Part shown: positions 23,116 through 31,209 of the stretch, one piece after another
Numbering within the stretch: position 1 is the first letter of the stretch
How the letters are laid out: each line of letters opens with the position of its first letter
DNA from: JAKORR01 sp964608495
GTDB lineage: Bacteria > Armatimonadota > Zipacnadia > Zipacnadales > FEN-943
Direction of reading: 5' to 3'
Assembly: GCA_964608495.1 (NCBI GenBank)
Contig: CAZSOQ010000013.1
Location: forward strand, 1-39,657
DNA length: 39,657 nt
The notes under the pieces: generated by a model
Databases searched by the model: none
What the model saw: only the letters and a program-made list of their open reading frames with translations
What the model was told of the DNA's origin: nothing
Translations under genes and position numbers: made by a program

Positions 23116-23562
23116 ATGAGTGACCAGGACCGAGAAGACCGGGAAGACGGGAGCGCTGGTGAGGAAGAGCAGGCTGAGAGGCCGTGGCCCCCGTCACCGA
23201 TGCCCATACCCCCCTACCCCTTGCACCGGCGGCGGACACCGGCGATGCCGGCGGGCGGTCGCCCCATAGCAGCCGGGCCACGACCGGGTCCCGCGCCGGC
23301 GCCCCAGCCGCGCGCCGCGCCTGTGACACCGGCGCCGGTCCTCCCGCCGGCCGCGGTGGCGCCGCCCCCGCCCGTGAGAGTGGGGGAGCAGTCGCCCAGC
23401 GGGACGGAGATCAAGGAAGTCCGGGAGAGGGCTGGGATGACTCAGTTGGAGCTGGCGCGCAGAGTGGGCCGGAGCCGGTCGTTCATCGCGCTGGTGGAGC
23501 AGGGACGCAGGCGAGCATCCGAGGAGGACCTGCAGAGGCTGCGAGAGGTGCTCGGGCTCTGA
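23116..23562 (+). CDS. XRE-family helix-turn-helix regulator with a proline-rich N-terminal half
   Basis: Residues 1-25 are acidic (SDQDREDREDGSAGEEEQ). Residues about 22-90 are Pro/Ala/Arg-rich and probably disordered (SPMPIPPYPL, GPRPGPAPAPQPRAAP). Residues 94-148 form a Cro/C1-type helix-turn-helix: TEIKEVRERAGMTQLELARR followed by VGRSRSFIALVEQGRRRASE, the canonical Q-x-x-L-A-x-x-x-G-x-S-x-S-x-I-x-x-x-E-x-G pattern. It should bind DNA as a dimer at palindromic sites. Its own promoter carries two GTGA-N-TCAC palindromes, so autoregulation is likely. GGGAGG lies 12 bases before the ATG and AGAGGG only 2. The protein ends directly after the DNA-binding domain, so sensing must involve the N-terminal half or a partner. 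It converges on nadB. Confidence 0.85.
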   Translation: MSDQDREDREDGSAGEEEQAERPWPPSPMPIPPYPLHRRRTPAMPAGGRPIAAGPRPGPAPAPQPRAAPVTPAPVLPPAAVAPPPPVRVGEQSPSGTEIKEVRERAGMTQLELARRVGRSRSFIALVEQGRRRASEEDLQRLREVLGL

Positions 23563-23598
23563 AGGTGGGCCGGGAGTGGCGCGGGCCGGCGGAGGGCC

Positions 23599-25233
23599 TC
23601 AGGAGGGGAGCCCGGCCGAGCCGGCGGCTACCTCCTGGCGCGAGAACTCGGGCTCACCGTCCGCGCCCTGCCTGACCCGGAGATGACACTTCCACTCGGG
23701 TCGAGGCTGGGGCGTGTCCGAGCGGTAGTGCCCGCCGCGGCTCTCGGTGCGCAGGGCGCCGCTCACCGCGGCCAGGGAGGCCACGAGGACCATGTTGGCG
23801 GCCTCCAGCTCGGGCAGCGTCGGGTCGGGGGTGGCGTCCTGGAGGCTCCGGGCCAGAAGCTCCCGCAGGCGGGCCGCGGCCTCCTCAAGGCCGTCGCCGT
23901 TGCGGATGATGCCCACCTTTTCCCACATCAGGCTCCTGACCTCGTCGGCGACCTCGGGGGAGGCCATGGGCAAGGGGCTGTCGGACCATAGGGGCAGTGC
24001 CTCAGCCACCCCCTCGGGCAGCCTGTCCTCGCCCCTGGCGGACGCGGCGGCGCGGGAGCCGAACACCAGACCCTCCAGCAGGGAGTTGGAGGCCAGGCGA
24101 TTCGCGCCGTGGACGCCGGTGCAGGAGCACTCACCCACGGCATAGAGGCGGGGCAGGCCGGCGCGGGCCTCGAGGTCGGTGGCGATGCCGCCCATGGTGT
24201 AGTGGGCCACCGGGCGGACGGGGGCCGGCTCCTCAGGGATCTTGAACCCTCGCGCGTGCAGCATCTCGAGGATACTGGGGAAGTTGGCGACCATCTGCTC
24301 GTGGGGAATGGGCGAGAAGTCGAGCAGGCAGTAGTCGGTGCCGCACCGCTGCATCTCGACGAACTCGGCGCGGGAGACGATGTCGCGGGGGGCAAGGTCG
24401 CCGAGGGGATGGTAGCGCAGCATGAAGGGCTCGCGCGCCGCGTTGAGGAGGGCGGCGCCCTCGCCGCGAACGGCTTCGGAGATCAGGGGCACGGGCATCT
24501 CGTCGGTGGAGAGGGCGGTGGGATGGAACTGGACGAACTCCATGTCCTCGAGGGGGATGCCGGCGCGGTAGGCGATGGCCATGCCGTCGCCGAGGGCGAC
24601 GCGGGGGCTGGTGGTGAAGGTATACAGGGCGCCGTAGCCGCCCGAGGCGAGGATGGTGGCATCGGCGATGATGCGGACGCGACGGCCGTCCTGGACGCCC
24701 AGGGCGTCCAGGCCGACGACCTGGCCTTCGTGGACGAGGAGGCGGACGGCCTGGGCGAAGTCGTTGACGGTGATGCTCTCGCGCTGGGCGACGGCGGCCT
24801 CGAGAGCGCGCTGGATCTCGGCGCCGGTGGCGTCACCGTGGGCGTGGATGATGCGACGCTCGCCGTGGGCGGCCTCGCGCCGGCAGTGGAGCTCGCCGTT
24901 GTAGTGATCGAATAGGGCGCCGAGGGCGACGAGGTCCATGACGCGCTCGGGGCCCTCACGGGTGAGGACGTCAACGGCGGGCTCGTCGCACAGACCGGCG
25001 CCCGCCAGGATGGTGTCGTGGGCGTGGAAGCCCGGCGAGTCCTCAGGGCAGACCGCGACGGCGATGCCGCCCTGGGCGTAGTTGGTGCTGGTGTCGTGGG
25101 TCCGGCGCTTGGTGACCACGATGGTGGGGCCGTAGGGGGCCAGCTGGCAGGCTGTCCACAGCCCCGCCACACCCGACCCGACCACCACGAAGCGGGTTCG
25201 AAGGACTTCCGGCTCGTTTGCCTTACTACTCAT
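23599..25233 (-). CDS. nadB: L-aspartate oxidase
   Basis: NadB oxidises L-aspartate to iminoaspartate with FAD, the first step of de novo NAD synthesis. The FAD dinucleotide fold FVVVGSGVAGLWTACQLAPY is at residues 15-34, then STNYAQGGIAVA, the catalytic-region HAHGDATGAEIQRAL, ATILASGGYGALYTFTTSP, MEFVQFHPTAL, ISEAVRGEGAALLN, DLAPRDIVSRA, HYTMGGIATDL and the FAD-binding VGECSCTGVHGANRLASNSL. The C-terminal helical domain ends with SRGGHYRSDTPQP, the usual SRG(A/G)H(Y/F)R motif. Length 544 is normal. GGAGG lies 8 bases before the ATG. nadA and nadC are not in the window. It follows the larE-like gene by 94 bp on the same strand. Confidence 0.96.
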   Translation of the reverse strand: MSSKANEPEVLRTRFVVVGSGVAGLWTACQLAPYGPTIVVTKRRTHDTSTNYAQGGIAVAVCPEDSPGFHAHDTILAGAGLCDEPAVDVLTREGPERVMDLVALGALFDHYNGELHCRREAAHGERRIIHAHGDATGAEIQRALEAAVAQRESITVNDFAQAVRLLVHEGQVVGLDALGVQDGRRVRIIADATILASGGYGALYTFTTSPRVALGDGMAIAYRAGIPLEDMEFVQFHPTALSTDEMPVPLISEAVRGEGAALLNAAREPFMLRYHPLGDLAPRDIVSRAEFVEMQRCGTDYCLLDFSPIPHEQMVANFPSILEMLHARGFKIPEEPAPVRPVAHYTMGGIATDLEARAGLPRLYAVGECSCTGVHGANRLASNSLLEGLVFGSRAAASARGEDRLPEGVAEALPLWSDSPLPMASPEVADEVRSLMWEKVGIIRNGDGLEEAAARLRELLARSLQDATPDPTLPELEAANMVLVASLAAVSGALRTESRGGHYRSDTPQPRPEWKCHLRVRQGADGEPEFSRQEVAAGSAGLPS

Positions 25234-25327
25234 TCGGCGCCTCCTCGCGACGGCGGATCTTCAAGGCTTCGACCAGCGCCGGCGGGGGCGGTGAGGCTGC
25301 GCAGGGCTGGGCATCGTGTCGCCGTCG

Positions 25328-26122
25328 TCAAGGGTAACCCTCGAGGTCAACGGTAAGGTAGCGGAAACCGAGGCCGCGTAACTGCTCGATCAGGAAGGCC
25401 CGCACGTCGTCCTGCACGAGCCTGGCGATCTCGCCGGGGGGCACCTGCAGGCGGACGAGGTCGCCGTGACAGCGGGCGCGGTAGTTGCTGAGGCCCAGCC
25501 GCGAGAGGACCTGCTCGGCCGCCTCGGCGCGGGCGAGGTCCTCGGTGGTGAGTCGGGTGCCGGTGGGGAAGCGGGTGGCGAGGCAGGCCATGGACGGGGC
25601 CTGGGCCACGGGCAGGTCAAGCCTGGCGGCCAGCGCGCGGACCTGCTGCTTGGTGAGGCCGGCCTCGGCCAGCGGGGCGCGGACTCCCAGCTCCTGGGCG
25701 GCCTTGCGGCCGGGCCGATCGTCGGCCAGGTCGTCCACCTGCTCACCGTGGACCATCACCAGGCCCTCGCGCAGGGCGATCTCGCGCAGGCGACCGAAGA
25801 CGACCTTCTTGCAGCGGTAGCAGCGGTCCGGAGGGTTGTCGGCGAAACCGGGGACGTCGGCCAGGTGATCGAGGTTCACGAGGAGGTGCCTGAGGCCCAG
25901 GCGGCGGGCGAGGTCCTTGGCGGCCTCGATCTCGCGCCGGGGGTAGACCTCGGACACGGCGGTGGCCGCGACGGCCCGGTCGCCCAGTTCCTGGGCGGCA
26001 AGGGCAGCCAGGACGCTGCTGTCCACGCCGCCCGAGAGGGCGATCAGCACGCCCCCGAGGTCGCGGAGGATGCGCCTGGCGCGGGCTTCGCGCTCGTCGA
26101 GCAGGCCGTCGGGGTCGGTCAT
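25328..26122 (-). CDS. larE: LarE-like ATP-dependent sacrificial sulfur transferase (PP-loop family)
   Basis: LarE adds sulfur from its own cysteine to a pyridinium precursor of the nickel-pincer cofactor. The PP-loop LIALSGGVDSSVLAALA is at about residues 26-42. ATAVSEVYPRREIEAAKDLA and the NPPDRCYRCKKVVFGRLRE block (about 96-114) are family hallmarks. APSMACLATRFPTGTRLT near 178 carries the cysteine expected to donate sulfur. Length is 264. The start is the ATG at 26122, which overlaps the stop of the dgkA-PAP2 gene as ATGA; a GTG at 26134 is less likely. larB, larC and larA are not in the window, so it could also serve another sulfur-insertion reaction. The assignment to the LarE family is firm; the substrate is not. 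Confidence 0.87.
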   Translation of the reverse strand: MTDPDGLLDEREARARRILRDLGGVLIALSGGVDSSVLAALAAQELGDRAVAATAVSEVYPRREIEAAKDLARRLGLRHLLVNLDHLADVPGFADNPPDRCYRCKKVVFGRLREIALREGLVMVHGEQVDDLADDRPGRKAAQELGVRAPLAEAGLTKQQVRALAARLDLPVAQAPSMACLATRFPTGTRLTTEDLARAEAAEQVLSRLGLSNYRARCHGDLVRLQVPPGEIARLVQDDVRAFLIEQLRGLGFRYLTVDLEGYP

Positions 26123-26889
26123 CGCGGCAGCCACCCGAAGAGGAGCAGGCCCACGACAGTGCCCAGCAGGCCCCCCAGGAGCACCTCGACAGGGGAATGG
26201 ACACGGGTCTGAAGGCGGCTCTGGACGATGAGGACGGCGAGGGCGATGGCGAGGATGGCGGCGGGCAGGTTGCCGGTGAGGAAGATGATGGCGGTGGCGA
26301 GGAGGAAGCCGATGGCGGCGTGGCCGGAGATGGGGCCGCCGAGAGTGAAGGTGCCTCTGCGAGAGATGTGCTTGATGGTGCCGACGACGAGAGCGATGAG
26401 GAACAGGCCGATGGCGGTGAGCTGGAGGGAGCCGATGTGGAACTCACGGGGAAGCTGGGCCTCGGCGAAGACCTGCGGCAGGTCGCTCTCGTGCACGAAG
26501 ACGATGATGCCGGCGACGATGGAGTAGACGGAGGCGAGCAGGACGGCGCCGGCGGCGATGGCCTTGGCGGGCTTGGGCCTGCCGTCGTGGTCGTAGTCGT
26601 CGTCGGGGGCGGCGGTGTGCTCCATGGCGGTGTTAATCAGCTCGGCCATGAGCACCAGTACCATGGCGACAAGCAGATGCAGGAAGGCGAGGGGCGTGAC
26701 GTTCAAGCCCACGGCGGCCACGATGACAAGGAAGACGATGAGCGCCTGAATCCGCGTGTGGCGCTGGGTTGAGAAGGCGAAGACCACGCCTTCCCAGGCG
26801 TAACCGAAGCTCTGCAGAGTGGACTTGTCCTGTCCTCTGCCGGGCTCAGGAGGTGTCTGAGCGCCGTCCGATTCCTGTGTCACCTTCAT
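26119..26889 (-). CDS. fused DgkA-type lipid kinase and PAP2 phosphatase
   Basis: Residues 23-135 match prokaryotic diacylglycerol/undecaprenol kinase: SFGYAWEGVVFAFSTQRHTR, three membrane helices and ELINTAMEHTA (E83, N86, E90 kept). The metal-ligand Glu after the first helix is Q42, a variant I recall in some other lineages, and the conserved K-D is K109-A110. Residues 155-256 form a small PAP2 phosphatase with LGGPISGHAAIGF (S-G-H kept, P-S-G-H altered) and SRLQTRVHSPVEVLLGG (S-R-x5-H-x3-E). The start is the ATG at 26889; the longer frame is a shadow of ybeY. The gene overlaps ybeY by 44 bp and larE by 4 bp. The fusion joins opposing activities, probably on undecaprenol or a similar lipid. 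It lies in the inner membrane. Confidence 0.85.
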   Translation of the reverse strand: MKVTQESDGAQTPPEPGRGQDKSTLQSFGYAWEGVVFAFSTQRHTRIQALIVFLVIVAAVGLNVTPLAFLHLLVAMVLVLMAELINTAMEHTAAPDDDYDHDGRPKPAKAIAAGAVLLASVYSIVAGIIVFVHESDLPQVFAEAQLPREFHIGSLQLTAIGLFLIALVVGTIKHISRRGTFTLGGPISGHAAIGFLLATAIIFLTGNLPAAILAIALAVLIVQSRLQTRVHSPVEVLLGGLLGTVVGLLLFGWLPR

Positions 26890-27328
26890 CTCCCAGTCCC
26901 AGACCGGCCAGCACCGCGTGCTGCAGGCTGAACATCCTCCGCCGGTCGGTGTCGGTGGCGTCAGCGTAGCCCAGGGCATGGAGGAGGCCGTGGGCCACGA
27001 GGAAGCAGAGCTCCCAGGCGAAGTCATGGCCGTACTCGGGCCCCTGCCGGGCCGCGGCGTCCGTGTTGACATAGATCTCCGAGCGGCGAGCGTCGGGATC
27101 GTCCTCGGCTTCGAAGGCGATGACATCGGTCGCGTCGTCCCGACCCAGCAACTGGCGATTCAACGCCGTCATGGCCTCGTCGTCAAGGAGAACGATGGAA
27201 ATCTCGTCCAGTGGACGGGGCGTGCCGGGCAGGGAAGCGGCGCCGAGCTCTTGCGCTGCCCTGGCGGCGGCGGCCAGGAGCGCCTGGTCCACGGGTCGCG
27301 ACTGGTTGTCAGTGATCTCGACGATCAT
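26846..27328 (-). CDS. ybeY: endoribonuclease YbeY (rRNA maturation factor)
   Basis: YbeY is a zinc-dependent RNase for 16S rRNA 3' maturation and ribosome quality control. The family blocks are ISIVLLDDEAMTALNRQLLG (44-63), RDDATDVIAFEAEDD (64-78) with the T-D-V-(L/I)-(S/A)-F core, SEIYVNTDAAARQ (84-96), and the metal site VAHGLLHALGYADATDTDRR at about 113-132. Two ligands are His (H-G-x-x-H); the third position, usually His in G-Y-D-H, is Asp, a known variant in some phyla. Length 160 is normal. The start overlaps the pgpH stop by 20 bp, with CAGGGAC upstream. It is embedded in the usual phoH-pgpH-ybeY-dgkA order. Confidence 0.93.
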   Translation of the reverse strand: MIVEITDNQSRPVDQALLAAAARAAQELGAASLPGTPRPLDEISIVLLDDEAMTALNRQLLGRDDATDVIAFEAEDDPDARRSEIYVNTDAAARQGPEYGHDFAWELCFLVAHGLLHALGYADATDTDRRRMFSLQHAVLAGLGLGDEGDTGIGRRSDTS

Positions 27329-29516
27329 CTTTGTCCCTGGGCTTGGCGGCCGAGCGCGCGATGCGATGGTCGAGAGGCTCGCGGCGCTCTTCGGCCCTGC
27401 CGGCCATCTCGCGCTCGATCTGGTCCGGATAGGGTATGCGCCGGTGGAAGATACTGATGAGGGTATGGGTTAGCTGCCTCCTGATGGTGGTGAGCTCAGC
27501 CATCGTGAGGGGAGCGTCGTCGAGCTGGCCGTCGTCAATCCTGTCCTGCACGATCTTCTCGACCATCGTGCGGATGGTCTCGGGATCGTAGCTGTCCAGA
27601 GAGCGGGCGGTGGCCTCGACGCAATCGGACAGGAGGATGATGGCGTTCTCCCTGGTCTGGGGCTTGGGTCCCGGGTAACGGAAGCGGACCTCGGGCACCT
27701 CCTCGCCGGGTTTGGCGAGGCTCTTGGCCTTCTCGTAGAAGAAGAGCATGAGGCCGGTGCCCTGGTGTTGCTGGATGGCGCTGATGATCTCGGGGGGCAG
27801 CCGAAGCTGGCGGGCGATCTCGACGCCCTCCTGGACGTGGGCGGCAAGGATCATGGCGCTGAGCTGGGGTGCGAGGCGGTCGTGGGGGTTCTCGCCGCCG
27901 AACTGGTTCTCGATGAAGAAGCCGGGGCGCTTGACCTTGCCGATGTCGTGATAGGCGGCGGCGACGCGGGCGAGGAGGGCGTTGGCGCCGATGGCCTCGG
28001 CGGCGGCCTCGGCGAGAGTGGCGACCATGAGCGAGGACTGGTAGCTGCCGGGAGCTTCGGTGAGGAGGCGGTGAAGGATGGGCTCGTTGGGGTTGCCGAG
28101 CTCGAGGAGCCACATATCGGTGGTGATCTGGAGGGGGCGCTGGATGACAAGAACGAGGCCGGTGCCGGCGGTGGCGCCGAGGAGGCCGGCGGCGGCGGCC
28201 TGTCCGATGACGCGCCAGGAGATGAGGACGCCGAAGACCTGGTCGCCCAGGAGGAGGAGACCGGCGTTGGCGAGGGCGGCGATGAGGGCGGTGCGGGCGA
28301 TCATGGTGGTGCGCTGGTAGCCGCGGCCCATCGAGTAGACGGTGAGGACGGTGACGAAGAGGGCCACGACGACGAGACGGGCGTCGCTGCCGGAGGCAAC
28401 GAGGCCCAGAAGGACGCTCAGGACGGCGCCGAGACAGACGGCGACGAGGGGTTCGGCGAGGAGGCACAGGGCGATGACGGCGCCGACGGCGGTGCCCAGG
28501 GACGTGGCCTCGAAACTGGCCGTGCCCTCGCTGAGGCGGTAGATGACGCTGGCGGCGACGGTGAGGCCGGCCGCGATGAGCAGGTACTTCTCCTCCTCGT
28601 AGTACCTGGGGGCGAAGCGCTGGACGAAGTAGCCGTAGCCGGCCACGAGGACGCAGAGGAGGAGCAGGATGGAGAGGGCCCGCAGGTAGTCAATTCGCGG
28701 CTGCATCAGGCCCAGGGCCTGGCAGACGTCGAGATGGCGCTGGGTAACCGTGTCGCCCTCGTAGACGAGGACCTCGCCGGGCTGCACGGAGTCGCGGACG
28801 GACTTGACGGCGGCGGCGGCCGCGTCGCGGGCCTTGAGGGTGGCCTCGGGGTCGTAGATGAGGTTGGGGCACAGGGCGAGGCCGACGATCTCGCCGACGG
28901 CCTGCTGGTAGCTGCGCTCCATGGCGAGGCGGCCGGCATCCTCGCGGGCCTTGCTGCGGGCCTGCTCCAGGTCGTCGGTGTTGTCGCGGATCTTGAGGAG
29001 CATGAGGGCGCGGACGGCCTTGACGGCGGCGTCTTCCATGCGGTCGAGGGCGCCGGGCTGGGCCTGGAGGGCGAGCAGGAGGGTGCGGTCGGTGAGCTTG
29101 ACGTCCAACTGGCTGTGGATCCACTCGAGCTTGGCGGCGAGATCGGGGAGCTGGGCCTCCTGGCGGGCGCGGCGGAGGATGGCGAAGATGTCGTCCACGG
29201 TGCGCAGGGCGAGCTCGCGGGCCTTGGTGTTGGCGTTGTACTGGTCCGGGACGCGGGCGCGGGCCTCCTCGCGGAGGCGCTCGGTGCGGGCGGTGTCGTA
29301 GTAGAAGGCGCTGCGGGGGCTGATGACGGTCCTGGGGGCAGGTGTGCCGAGCTCAAGCTTGACGCGCTGTGGGAGCAGGCGACCCCAGAGAGTGACGGAA
29401 AGGGCGGCGACCACGACGACCATCATCAGGGCGCGGTGCCACACGCCCGGTGTGATGGCAAGGCCGAAGACCACGAGGGGTCCGCGGTGCTGGTTGCTGC
29501 TATCCCTCTTGGGCAT
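27309..29516 (-). CDS. pgpH: 7TM-HD family cyclic-di-AMP phosphodiesterase (PgpH-like)
   Basis: PgpH hydrolyses c-di-AMP, a second messenger for osmotic and cell-wall balance. One N-terminal membrane helix (HRALMMVVVVAALSVTLWG) is followed by an extracytoplasmic 7TMR-HDED domain of about 230 residues (RTVISPRSAFYYDTARTERL, EVLVYEGDTVTQRHLDVCQA). Seven membrane helices follow (about 275-490), then a cytoplasmic HD domain: ILHRLLTEAPGSYQSSLMVA, AAAYHDIGKVKRPGFFIENQ, PHDRLAPQLSAMILAAHVQE and IQQHQGTGLMLFFYEKAK. These contain the H...HD...H...H ligands. Length is about 735. The ATG at 29516 was preferred over the GTG at 29534; it overlaps the phoH stop by 17 bp. The next gene, ybeY, overlaps its 3' end. 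Confidence 0.93.
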   Translation of the reverse strand: MPKRDSSNQHRGPLVVFGLAITPGVWHRALMMVVVVAALSVTLWGRLLPQRVKLELGTPAPRTVISPRSAFYYDTARTERLREEARARVPDQYNANTKARELALRTVDDIFAILRRARQEAQLPDLAAKLEWIHSQLDVKLTDRTLLLALQAQPGALDRMEDAAVKAVRALMLLKIRDNTDDLEQARSKAREDAGRLAMERSYQQAVGEIVGLALCPNLIYDPEATLKARDAAAAAVKSVRDSVQPGEVLVYEGDTVTQRHLDVCQALGLMQPRIDYLRALSILLLLCVLVAGYGYFVQRFAPRYYEEEKYLLIAAGLTVAASVIYRLSEGTASFEATSLGTAVGAVIALCLLAEPLVAVCLGAVLSVLLGLVASGSDARLVVVALFVTVLTVYSMGRGYQRTTMIARTALIAALANAGLLLLGDQVFGVLISWRVIGQAAAAGLLGATAGTGLVLVIQRPLQITTDMWLLELGNPNEPILHRLLTEAPGSYQSSLMVATLAEAAAEAIGANALLARVAAAYHDIGKVKRPGFFIENQFGGENPHDRLAPQLSAMILAAHVQEGVEIARQLRLPPEIISAIQQHQGTGLMLFFYEKAKSLAKPGEEVPEVRFRYPGPKPQTRENAIILLSDCVEATARSLDSYDPETIRTMVEKIVQDRIDDGQLDDAPLTMAELTTIRRQLTHTLISIFHRRIPYPDQIEREMAGRAEERREPLDHRIARSAAKPRDKDDRRDH

Positions 29517-30516
29517 GATGGTGCTCGTTGGCACCGCCGTCGGCCTGCTCGCGCTCGTAGGCTTCGACGATGCGCTGGACGAGGTCGTGGCGGACGATGT
29601 CGCTGCCGGTGAGACGGACGAAGGCGACGCCCTCGACGGTGCTGAGGATGCGTAGGGCGTGGACGAAGCCGGAGGTCTGGCCCTCGGGCAAGTCGCTCTG
29701 GGTGATGTCGCCGGTGACCACCACGCGGCTGGAGAAGCCCATGCGGGTCAGGAACATCTTCATCTGGCCGGAGGTGGTGTTCTGGGCCTCGTCGAGGACC
29801 ATGAAGGCGTCGTTGATGGTGCGTCCCCGCATGTAGGCGAGGGGGACCACCTCGAGGGTGCCGCGTTCCAGATGACGGCGGAAGCGGTCGGGGCCGAGGA
29901 TGTCCTGGAGGGCGTCGTGGAGGGGGCGAAGGTAGGGGTCCACCTTCTCGCCCAGGTCGCCGGGCAGGAAGCCCAGGTGCTCGCCGGCCTCGACGATGGG
30001 CCTGGTGAGGACGATGCGGCTGACGCGACCGTCGCGCAGGTCGGCGACGGCCTGGGCCATGGCCAGGTAGGTCTTGCCGGTGCCGGCGGGGCCGTAGCAG
30101 AGGACGACCTCGTGCTGCATCATGGCGGCGATATAGCGGCTCTGGCCGCTGGTCTTGGCGTAGAGGGGCTTGCCCCGATGGGTGACGAGGACGGGCTGGG
30201 TGACGAGCATCTGGGTATCGGCGCCGGTGTCCTGCTGGACCATGCGGAGGGCGTATTTGACGTCGGAGGAGGAGGGACGGCGGCCGTCCCTGACGGCGGC
30301 CAGAAGGGCTTCGAGGACGCGGGCGGCGACGGCGACGGCGGCGTCGTCGCCGCTGATGAGCAGGCCGGAGTCGCGGTCGAGGATGTGGACGCCGGTGACC
30401 TTCTGGATGAGGCGGAGGTGGGCATCGCCGGGGCCAACCAGGGCCTCGAACTCGCCGGGCTCCAGCTCAAGCCGCAAGCCGGCCGCCTGCTGTTCGGGCT
30501 TCGGGATGTCGTCCAT
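29500..30516 (-). CDS. phoH: PhoH-like ATPase
   Basis: PhoH proteins are cytoplasmic P-loop ATPases linked to RNA handling, and are commonly encoded beside ybeY. The N-terminal 100 residues contain a KH-like region (LIQKVTGVHILDRDSGLLIS). The ATPase has Walker A CYGPAGTGKTYLAMAQAVAD near 140-160, then RIVLTRPIVEAGEHLGFLPG, DLGEKVDPYLRPLHDAL, the Walker B block INDAFMVLDEAQNTTSGQMK, and VVVTGDITQSDLPEGQTSGF. Length 338 fits. The start was set at MDDIPKPEQQ (30516), with GAGGACAGAGG directly upstream; the longer frame adds 19 unlikely residues. It is the first gene of the block and has its own promoter about 160 bp upstream. Confidence 0.95.
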   Translation of the reverse strand: MDDIPKPEQQAAGLRLELEPGEFEALVGPGDAHLRLIQKVTGVHILDRDSGLLISGDDAAVAVAARVLEALLAAVRDGRRPSSSDVKYALRMVQQDTGADTQMLVTQPVLVTHRGKPLYAKTSGQSRYIAAMMQHEVVLCYGPAGTGKTYLAMAQAVADLRDGRVSRIVLTRPIVEAGEHLGFLPGDLGEKVDPYLRPLHDALQDILGPDRFRRHLERGTLEVVPLAYMRGRTINDAFMVLDEAQNTTSGQMKMFLTRMGFSSRVVVTGDITQSDLPEGQTSGFVHALRILSTVEGVAFVRLTGSDIVRHDLVQRIVEAYEREQADGGANEHHHAQEG

Positions 30517-30677
30517 GCCTCTGTCCTCGACACGCGCGCCAATAGGGATCCACGGACGGGGCTGCCAGGTCACGGAGCCCCGGGCCCGTGGCCGTCACGA
30601 TAGCAATGGGACTAAGGGAAAAGGCCGGGAAGGCGCGGGCAATCCCGACCCACGTGCCGGGCTTCCCTGGCCACTTC

Positions 30678-30707
30678 AGTGTACCTCCGTCGAGGGGGCG
30701 GCGTCAA
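30678..30707 (-). promoter_or_regulatory. sigma70-type promoter of the phoH-pgpH-ybeY operon
   Basis: Minus strand: TTGACG (30702-30707), 18-bp spacer, TACACT (30678-30683). It matches consensus at 5 and 4 positions. The predicted start near 30671 leaves a leader of about 155 bases before phoH, in which I see no riboswitch-like fold. Confidence 0.6.
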
Positions 30708-30766
30708 TTTCGTGGCGCTCGTGTCCCCGCGTGGCGTGGGAGCGCCGGGGGCCAAGGGGGCAGGGC

Positions 30767-30795
30767 TTGCCGCGGTGGTGGCGAGCGGGGATAAT
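30767..30795 (+). promoter_or_regulatory. sigma70-type promoter of the small membrane-protein gene
   Basis: TTGCCG (30767-30772), 17-bp spacer, GATAAT (30790-30795). The predicted start near 30802 leaves about 12 bases before the ATG at 30814, so the mRNA would be nearly leaderless. Confidence 0.6.
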
Positions 30796-30813
30796 GCGGC
30801 GGGTTCAAGGCCC

Positions 30814-31161
30814 ATGGACGATAGCACGCAGATAGTCTACGTCGTGGCCTTCCTGGCACTGTGGGTGCTGCTGGTGTGGCGCGACGCCCAGCGGGCCCAG
30901 CAGATAGCGGCCTTGCTGCAGCGCACGCGGGACCGCCTGGCCGCCCTGTCGCTGGTGGGGACGGTGCTCAGCGGCGTGGGGATGACGATGCTCCTCATCG
31001 GCGTGTACATCAGCCTGACGGCGGGGCAGGGGCCCGGTCTGACGCCGGCGGCGCGGCGGACGGTGGCCGTGGGGGCCCTGGCGCTGATGGTCGGGTGGCT
31101 GATGAGGATAGGCGCGTGGACGCTGTGGAAGCGGCGGCGAGGACGGGAGCAGCAGCAGTAG
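30814..31161 (+). CDS. small membrane protein of unknown function
   Basis: I do not recognise this 115-residue protein. The ATG at 30814 was chosen because a good promoter ends 18 bp upstream, which excludes the longer frame starting at 30679. Three membrane helices are visible: about 6-24 (QIVYVVAFLALWVLLVW), 46-70 (LVGTVLSGVGMTMLLIGVYI) and 85-105 (TVAVGALALMVGWLMRIGAW). A basic amphipathic segment (RDAQRAQQIAALLQRTRDRL) joins the first two, and the C-terminus is strongly basic (KRRRGREQQQ), so it should be cytoplasmic. No functional motif is seen. It is divergent from the phoH operon and convergent with the next small membrane-protein gene. Confidence 0.7.
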   Translation: MDDSTQIVYVVAFLALWVLLVWRDAQRAQQIAALLQRTRDRLAALSLVGTVLSGVGMTMLLIGVYISLTAGQGPGLTPAARRTVAVGALALMVGWLMRIGAWTLWKRRRGREQQQ

Positions 31162-31209
31162 AGGGCGCGGGGCACCGATGTTCGGCCCGCCGGCGCCGAG
31201 GGGACGGGG

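Noticed and set aside
27765..29612. Plus-strand frame of 615 codons rich in Gly, Asp and Glu
   Set aside because: It is the antisense shadow of pgpH; the composition is the complement of Ala/Arg/Leu codons and it has no motif.
30517..30671. Possible riboswitch in the long phoH leader
   Set aside because: I could not trace any known riboswitch core, for example ydaO/c-di-AMP or glycine; only generic GC-rich pairing is present.
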